Made by a program: the position numbers and the translations under genes. Shown here one piece after another: positions 58,892 to 64,000 of a DNA stretch of 64,000 nucleotides. Numbering within the stretch: the stretch's first letter is position 1; each line of letters opens with the position of its first letter. Source of the stretch: Plantactinospora sp040120695 (GTDB lineage Bacteria; Actinomycetota; Actinomycetes; Mycobacteriales; Micromonosporaceae); the NCBI RefSeq assembly GCF_040120695.1, contig NZ_JBEEAC010000033.1:1-64000 (forward strand). Direction: 5' to 3'. The notes beneath the pieces were generated by a model. That model did no database searches. It was not told the origin of the DNA and was given only the letters and a program-made list of their open reading frames with translations.

Positions 58892-59224
58892 GTGCGCCCG
58901 GGTGGACAGCCCAACCTGCAGCAGATGATGAAGCAGGCGCAGAAGATGCAGCAGCAGCTCGCCGCCGCGCAGGCGGAGCTGGCCGAGGCGGAGCTGACCG
59001 GTACGGCCGGGGGCGGGCTGGTCACCGTGACCATTTCCGGTGCCGGCGAGGTCAAGGCCGTCAAGATCGATCCGAAGGCGGTCGACCCGGAGGACGTGGA
59101 GACCCTGGAGGATCTCGTCCTGGCGGCGGTGCACAACGCCCACGACGAGGTACGCAAGCTGACCGAGGAGAAGATGGGCCCGGTCACCGGCGGCATGGGC
59201 GGCCTCGGCCTGCCCGGTTTCTGA
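58892..59224 (+). CDS. YbaB/EbfC nucleoid-associated protein
   Basis: 110-aa DNA-binding protein. Starts at GTG 58892 with GAGGAG five bases upstream. The Gln-rich N-terminal helix (NLQQMMKQAQKMQQQLAAAQAEL) and the beta sheet GLVTVTISGAGEVKAVKIDP, followed by EDLVLAAVHNAHDEV, are diagnostic. Lies between dnaX and recR as in most bacteria and is thought to bind DNA as a dimer, aiding RecR-related repair or nucleoid structure. Confidence 0.95.
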   Translation: MRPGGQPNLQQMMKQAQKMQQQLAAAQAELAEAELTGTAGGGLVTVTISGAGEVKAVKIDPKAVDPEDVETLEDLVLAAVHNAHDEVRKLTEEKMGPVTGGMGGLGLPGF

Positions 59225-59235
59225 GCCACCCCGCG

Positions 59236-59829
59236 ATGTACGAGGGTGCCATCCAGGATCTGATCGACGAGTTGGGACGCCTGCCGGGGGTCGGTCCGAA
59301 GAGCGCCCAGCGGATCGCGTTCCACGTGCTCTCGGCCGATCCGGCCGACGTGACCCGGCTGGCCACCGCGCTGCGCCGGGTCAAGGAGCTGGTGCGGTTC
59401 TGCACCGTCTGCTACAACGTCGCCGAGTCCGAGCAGTGCCGGGTCTGCCGCGACCCACGCCGCACCGAAGAGGTGCTCTGCGTGGTCGAGGAGCCCAAGG
59501 ACGTGGTGGCGATCGAGCGGACCGGCGAGTTCCGGGGCCGCTACCACGTGCTCGGCGGCGCGATCAACCCGCTGGAGGGTGTCGGCCCGGACAACCTGCG
59601 GATCCGGGAACTGCTGGCCCGACTCGGCACCGGCTCGGTGCGCGAGCTGATCCTGGCCACCGATCCGAACACCGAGGGCGAGGCGACCGCGACCTACCTG
59701 GCCCTGATGGTCAAGCCGATGGGCATCTCGGTGACCCGACTCGCCAGCGGTCTGCCGGTTGGCGGCGACCTGGAGTACGCCGACGAGATCACCCTGGGCC
59801 GCGCCTTCGAAGGTCGCCGCGCTGTCTGA
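59236..59829 (+). CDS. recR: Recombination mediator RecR
   Basis: 197-aa protein of the RecFOR recombinational repair pathway. Helix-hairpin-helix IDELGRLPGVGPKSAQRIAFH at the N-terminus, zinc finger CTVCYNVAESEQCRVCRDPRR, Toprim domain (LCVVEEPKDVVAIERTGEFRGRYHVLGG, ATDPNTEGEATATYLA), and a C-terminal GLPVGGDLEYADEITLGRAFEGR typical of the family. Starts 11 bases after ybaB and is co-transcribed. Confidence 0.96.
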   Translation: MYEGAIQDLIDELGRLPGVGPKSAQRIAFHVLSADPADVTRLATALRRVKELVRFCTVCYNVAESEQCRVCRDPRRTEEVLCVVEEPKDVVAIERTGEFRGRYHVLGGAINPLEGVGPDNLRIRELLARLGTGSVRELILATDPNTEGEATATYLALMVKPMGISVTRLASGLPVGGDLEYADEITLGRAFEGRRAV

Positions 59830-60067
59830 CATCGGTGGTGAACAGCCCGACAGGTGATGTAACAAATTCGCATATCCAGAGCCGGACAAAGGCCTCGATT
59901 GTTGACCATGCGCGACGCTCTGTCGCTGGTGTCCTGACTGTAAAGACACGATCCGGTACCAACCCATTCGCGGCCCGTTTCCGCCCGGTCCGCGCGACGG
60001 CTAGTGTCTCGCCATCGGTGGCCCCCGTCACCGCGTTTGTCGTATCCACAGGACGAGGTGAAGCACC

Positions 60068-61735
60068 ATGCGTGCACCAAGACCGAAGGTCGCCATCGCG
60101 GCCGTAGCGGTCGCGGCCCTCGCGGTAGCCGGCTGTGCCGAGAGCGACCGCGGCGATTCGGGCGCAAGTGAGAAGGACACCCTGGTCTTCGGCGTGGCCG
60201 GTGACCCGAAGGTGCTGGACCCCAGCCTGGCCAGTGACGGCGAGTCGCTGCGGGTCGCCCGTCAGATCTTCGAGACCCTGGTCCGCCCCGAGGAGGGCGG
60301 CACCAAGATCACGCCGAGCCTGGCCGAGAGCTGGACCCCGGACGCGACCGGCACCGTCTGGACCTTCAAGCTCCGCTCGGGTGTGAAGTTCCACGACGGC
60401 ACGGACTTCAACGCCGACGCCGTATGTGTCAACTTCAACCGCTGGTACAACGCCAAGGGTCTGATGCAGAGCCCGGACGTCACGCCGTACTGGCAGGACG
60501 TGATGGGTGGCTTCGCCGCCAACGAGCGGGACGACCTGCCGCAGAGCCTCTTCAAGTCGTGCACGGCGAAGGACCCGACCACCGTCGACCTCGCCTTCAC
60601 CCGGGTCTCCAGCAAGATCCCGGCCGCGCTGATGCTGCCGTCGTTCTCCATCCACAGCCCGAAGGCGCTGGAGGAGTACCAGGCCAGCAACATCGGCGGT
60701 AGCGCCGACAACATCCAGTACCCGCCGTACGCGATGGAGCACCCGACCGGCACCGGTCCGTTCAAGTTCAAGTCCTGGGACATCGCCAACAAGACGCTGA
60801 CCCTGGAGCGGAACGAGGAGTACAGCGGCGCGCAGAAGGCCAAGCTGAAGACCCTCATCTTCAAGACCATCTCCGACGAGAACGCCCGGAAGCAGGCGCT
60901 GCGCTCCGGCGACATCCAGGGCTACGACCTGGTCGGTCCGGCGGACGTGGAGCCGTTGAAGAACGAGGGCTTCAACATGCTGACCCGTCCGGCGTTCAAC
61001 ATCCTCTACCTGGCTATCAACCAGGACGGCGGCAACCCGAAGCTCAAGGACATCCGGGTCCGGCAGGCGATCGCATACGCCCTGAACCGGCAGGCGCTGG
61101 TCGACTCGAAGCTCCCCCCGGGCGCCAAGGTGGCCACCCAGTTCATGCCGGACACCGTGGAGGGCTGGAACCCGCAGGTCACCACGTACGACTACAACGT
61201 GGAGAAGGCCAAGCAGCTGCTCGCCGATGCCGGCGCCAGCAACCTGACGCTGCGGTTCCACTACCCGACCGAGGTCACCCGGCCGTACATGCCGAACCCG
61301 AAGGACCTCTTCGAGCTTCTCTCGGCGGACCTCCAGGCGGCCGGCATCAAGATCCAGCCGATTCCGCTGAAGTGGACCCCGGACTACCTCAACGCCACCA
61401 CCACGGGCACCGAGCACGACCTGCACTTCCTGGGTTGGACCGGTGACTACGGCGACGGCTACAACTTCATCGGCACGATGTTCGACCGGCAGAAGCCGGA
61501 GTGGGGCTTCAACAACCCGGCCCTCTTCGAACTGTTCAAGAAGGCCGACACCACCGCGGACGCCGCCGCCCGGTACGAGCTCTACAAGGAGCTCAACGCC
61601 GAGATCATGAAGTTCCTGCCGGGTGTGCCGATCTCGCACTCGCCGCCGGCGATCGTGTTCGGTAAGGACGTGACCGGGGTCAAGCCGAGCCCGCTCACCG
61701 ACGAGCGGTACGCCACCGCCGAGTTCAAGTCCTGA
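60068..61735 (+). CDS. Peptide/nickel-type ABC transporter substrate-binding lipoprotein
   Basis: 555-aa lipid-anchored solute-binding protein (SBP_bac_5, OppA/DppA-like). Signal and lipobox LAVAGC (Cys23), then DTLVFGVAGDPKVLDPSLAS, LRVARQIFETLVR, SLAESWTPD and KLRSGVKFHDGTDFNADAV, the family signature, and late ALFELFKKADTTADAAARY. Probably captures oligopeptides. The 238-base leader contains promoter signals not resolved here. First gene of an operon with two permeases; the ATPase genes should follow beyond the window. Confidence 0.93.
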   Translation: MRAPRPKVAIAAVAVAALAVAGCAESDRGDSGASEKDTLVFGVAGDPKVLDPSLASDGESLRVARQIFETLVRPEEGGTKITPSLAESWTPDATGTVWTFKLRSGVKFHDGTDFNADAVCVNFNRWYNAKGLMQSPDVTPYWQDVMGGFAANERDDLPQSLFKSCTAKDPTTVDLAFTRVSSKIPAALMLPSFSIHSPKALEEYQASNIGGSADNIQYPPYAMEHPTGTGPFKFKSWDIANKTLTLERNEEYSGAQKAKLKTLIFKTISDENARKQALRSGDIQGYDLVGPADVEPLKNEGFNMLTRPAFNILYLAINQDGGNPKLKDIRVRQAIAYALNRQALVDSKLPPGAKVATQFMPDTVEGWNPQVTTYDYNVEKAKQLLADAGASNLTLRFHYPTEVTRPYMPNPKDLFELLSADLQAAGIKIQPIPLKWTPDYLNATTTGTEHDLHFLGWTGDYGDGYNFIGTMFDRQKPEWGFNNPALFELFKKADTTADAAARYELYKELNAEIMKFLPGVPISHSPPAIVFGKDVTGVKPSPLTDERYATAEFKS

Positions 61736-61849
61736 CATAGAGAAGAGGGACCGCGGGCGGGCGCGCCCTGATCCCGGCCGGTAGACCCCGGCCGGAGGTC
61801 AGCCCAGCGCCCGCCCGCGCGACCCTCCGCACCCCGCCAGAGGTCGCCA

Positions 61850-62854
61850 GTGTTCCGGTTCATCGTCAGACGCCTGTTGCAGCTGATACCCGCGCTTCTC
61901 GGGCTCTCCATCCTGTTGTTCATCTGGCTGCACCGGCTGCCCGGCGGCCCGGAGACCGCGATCCTCGGCGAGCGTGGCACCCCGGAGATGCGCGCCGCGA
62001 TCCGGGACAACCTCGGGCTGGACGAGCCGGTCCTGGTGCAGTACGGCCGGTTCATGCAGCGCATGTTCCGGCTCGACCTGGGCACCTCGATCTCCACCAA
62101 GCGCGAGGTGACCACCGAGTTCCTGCAACGCTTCCCGGGTACCTTCGAACTGGCCACGACCGCGTTGGTCATCGCGATCGCGGTCGGCATCCCGCTCGGC
62201 TACCTCGCCGCCCGCCGTCGCGGCCGGCTCCTCGACCACCTCTCGGTGGGCGGATCGCTGATCGGTGTCTGCATCCCGGTCTTCTTCCTGGCGTACGTGC
62301 TCAAGGCGATCTTCGCCGAGAACCTGCATCTCTTCCCGGCCAGCGGCCGGCAGGACCCGACCATCGACGCGACCCGGGTCACCAACTTCTTCGTCCTCGA
62401 TGGGCTGCTCACCCGCGAGTGGGACGCCGCCGCCGACGCGCTCTGGCACCTCGTCCTGCCCGGCCTCGCCCTGGCCAGCATCCCGCTGGCGATCATCGTC
62501 CGGATCACCCGGGCGAGCGTGCTGGAAGTGCTCAGCGAGGACTTCGTCCGGACCGCCGAGGCCAAGGGCCTGACCGAGCGGGTCGTACGCCGACGGCATG
62601 TGCTGCGCAACGCGATGCTGCCGGTGGCAACCACGATCGGCCTGCTCACCGGTGGTCTGCTCTCCGGCGCGGTACTCACCGAGACCGTCTTCGCGTTCAG
62701 CGGCATCGGGGCGTTCATCGCGGACGCGATCAGCCAGCGGGACTATCCGGTGTTGATGGGCTTCATCATGATCATTGCCGTGCTCTTCGTACTGGTGAAC
62801 CTGCTGGTCGACCTCTCGTACAGCCTGATCGACCCCAGGGTGCGTGTCCGGTGA
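61850..62854 (+). CDS. Peptide ABC transporter permease, OppB/DppB type
   Basis: 334-aa permease beginning FRFIVRRLLQLIPALLGLSILLF after GTG 61850. Six helices with the DppB features: GTSISTKREVTTEFLQRF, TRASVLEVLSEDFVRTAEAKG (EAA coupling loop) and TETVFAFSGIGAFIADAISQRDYPVLMGF near the end. Its stop TGA overlaps GTG 62851, the first codon of a repeat-encoded frame leading to the next permease. Confidence 0.93.
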   Translation: MFRFIVRRLLQLIPALLGLSILLFIWLHRLPGGPETAILGERGTPEMRAAIRDNLGLDEPVLVQYGRFMQRMFRLDLGTSISTKREVTTEFLQRFPGTFELATTALVIAIAVGIPLGYLAARRRGRLLDHLSVGGSLIGVCIPVFFLAYVLKAIFAENLHLFPASGRQDPTIDATRVTNFFVLDGLLTREWDAAADALWHLVLPGLALASIPLAIIVRITRASVLEVLSEDFVRTAEAKGLTERVVRRRHVLRNAMLPVATTIGLLTGGLLSGAVLTETVFAFSGIGAFIADAISQRDYPVLMGFIMIIAVLFVLVNLLVDLSYSLIDPRVRVR

Positions 62855-63009
62855 GCGCGAGGAGTGAGCTTGCGAGCCCCGCAGTCGCGAACGGAAGGCA
62901 GGCTCGGGTGAGCGCGAGGAGTGAGCTTGCGAGCCCCGCAGTCGCGAACGGAAGGCAGGCTCGGGTGAGCGCGAGGAGTGAGCTTGCGAGCCCCGCAGTC
63001 GCGAACGGA
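62851..63009 (+). repeat. 57-bp repeat in nearly three copies joining the two permease genes
   Basis: Units at 62851-62907, 62908-62964 and 62965-63009 (45 bases) are identical. Each is 19 codons (VSARSELASPAVANGRQAR), making a continuous 57-aa frame whose GTG overlaps the OppB stop (GTGA) and whose TGA (63022-63024) overlaps the OppC ATG (ATGA). It could therefore be translated and couple the genes. The unit is reminiscent of dispersed Micromonosporaceae repeats. Confidence 0.9.
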
Positions 63010-63020
63010 TGGTGGGCCCG

Positions 63021-63998
63021 ATGACGATCACCGAACGGGCCAGGAAGAAGGCCGAGAAGCTCGACCGGCTCGGCGAACTCTCCGCGGCCCGGGACGAGGA
63101 ACGCGGCGTCAGCCTCTGGCAGGAGGCGTTCCGCCGGCTCCGACGCAACCCTGCGGCGATCGCTGGCGCGGTCGTACTCGGCATCTTCCTGCTGGTCGCG
63201 ATCGTCGGGCCGTTCTTCGTGCCGTACGGGCCGACCGACACGGTCGGGATCCGGGACGGTCTGGTCAAGTCGGGCCAGGGCATCATCCCCGGCCCCTCCG
63301 CCGAGCACTGGCTCGGCTTCGACCACCAGGGGCGGGACGAGTTCAGCCGGTTGATCGTCGGAGCCCGGCAGACCCTCCTGGTCGGCGTGGTCGCCACGCT
63401 GATCGGTCTGGCGATCGGCGCCCTGATCGGCGGTGTCGCCGGTGCCGCCGCCGGACTCGGCGGGCGCTGGGGGCGCTGGGTCGACACCATGCTGATGCGG
63501 CTCATCGACATGATGCTGGCGCTGCCCAGCCTGCTGCTCGCGGTCAGCATCGCGGCGTTGCTCGGCGCCAGCCTGACCACCGTGATGATCGCGGTCGGTG
63601 TGGTCTCGGTGCCGGTCTTCGCCCGGCTGCTGCGCGGGGCGATGATCGCCCAGGCCAACAGCGACTACGTGCTCGCGGCGACCTCGCTCGGGGTACGCCG
63701 GTCGAAGATCGCGCTCGGCCACGTGCTGCCGAACTCGCTGGCCCCGGTCATCGTGCAGGCAACGCTGACCCTGGCCACCGCGATCATCGAGGCGGCCGCG
63801 CTCTCCTTCCTCGGCCTCGGCAACCCGGACACCGCGATTCCGGAGTGGGGTGTGATGCTCGCCGACGCGCAGCCGTACCTGGGCATCCGGCCGGCGCTGG
63901 CGATCTATCCGGCCGTGGCGATCATCATCACCGCGCTGGGCTTCACCCTGCTCGGTGAGGCGATGCGCGAGGCCCTCGACCCGAAGCTGCGGAAGTGA
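63021..63998 (+). CDS. Peptide ABC transporter permease, OppC/DppC type
   Basis: 325-aa permease. ATG 63021 is preferred because it begins TITERARKKAEKLDRLGELS and overlaps the repeat frame's stop; ATG 63009 adds four residues. An N-terminal helix (AIAGAVVLGIFLLVAIVGPFFVPYG) precedes the DppC core: WLGFDHQGRDEFSRLIVGARQTLLVG, MLMRLIDMMLALPSLLLAVSIAALLG, LLRGAMIAQANSDYVLAATSLG (coupling loop) and ALSFLGLGNPDTAIPEWG, ending EALDPKLRK. All family signatures are intact. Confidence 0.93.
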   Translation: MTITERARKKAEKLDRLGELSAARDEERGVSLWQEAFRRLRRNPAAIAGAVVLGIFLLVAIVGPFFVPYGPTDTVGIRDGLVKSGQGIIPGPSAEHWLGFDHQGRDEFSRLIVGARQTLLVGVVATLIGLAIGALIGGVAGAAAGLGGRWGRWVDTMLMRLIDMMLALPSLLLAVSIAALLGASLTTVMIAVGVVSVPVFARLLRGAMIAQANSDYVLAATSLGVRRSKIALGHVLPNSLAPVIVQATLTLATAIIEAAALSFLGLGNPDTAIPEWGVMLADAQPYLGIRPALAIYPAVAIIITALGFTLLGEAMREALDPKLRK

Positions 63999-64000
63999 TC

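Noticed and set aside
62851..63009. CRISPR-like array
   Set aside because: Repeats are contiguous 57-bp copies with no unique spacers and no cas genes.
1..64000. Secondary-metabolite gene cluster
   Set aside because: No polyketide synthase, peptide synthetase, terpene cyclase or RiPP genes; the exporter operons stand alone.

Overview
The window is a high-GC (roughly 70%) actinobacterial chromosome segment. GTG/TTG starts, many ATGA/GTGA start-stop overlaps, DUF397/DUF5753 regulators, a CWB2 cell-wall protein, a CtpE-type ATPase and dispersed GGAAGGGCCCCTTCC palindromes point to Micromonosporaceae (Micromonospora, Plantactinospora, Salinispora and relatives). The genus is inferred from gene content and repeat style, not from a search.

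Layout. 0.1-11.3 kb: envelope and secreted proteins (trypsin-like protease, VanW protein, large nuclease/nucleotidase, an unrecognised protein, CWB2 protein). 11.3-17.5 kb: a MurD-family ligase divergent from a TetR-heterodimeric ABC exporter operon with a near-perfect operator. 17.5-23.2 kb: small accessory genes (two Uma2 proteins, RelBE-like pair, DUF397 and XRE/DUF5753 pair, a Cys-rich two-gene cassette) and a DUF885 peptidase. 23.2-30.5 kb: housekeeping genes (EamA transporter, PHP protein, mtnA, tyrA, M23 lipoprotein, tadA with its partner). 30.6-36.4 kb: a two-component system divergent from a lipoprotein-adaptor-ABC-permease efflux operon. 36.5-37.3 kb: deoD and tRNA-Ser(CGA).

37.28-44.79 kb is a 7.5-kb genomic island. 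Its ends are a 59-bp direct repeat of the 3' half of tRNA-Ser(CGA). It holds an IS630-type element, a tyrosine integrase broken by three 1-bp deletions, an excisionase, a GntR/UTRA fragment and a decayed Cys-rich cassette. This looks like an actinomycete integrative element that has lost replication and transfer genes. Two intact lower-GC cargo modules remain: (i) a HipA-like kinase overlapping a partner with a HipN-like region and a HIRAN-like domain, and (ii) a SLATT/DUF4231-like membrane protein with a 58-aa two-helix partner behind a consensus, probably leaderless promoter. These are the best candidates for undescribed defence or toxin systems here.

45-54.8 kb: secreted protein, truncated NUDIX, GH18 chitinase, flavin reductase, GNAT-like protein, NarL-type kinase, a CtpE ATPase with an in-frame palindromic insertion, and a MerR regulator. 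55.6-59.8 kb: the conserved block tRNA-Ser(GGA)-ffs-dnaX-ybaB-recR. 60-64 kb: a peptide ABC operon whose two permeases are joined by a 57-bp x3 repeat. Short in-frame tandem repeats recur in otherwise ordinary genes across the window.
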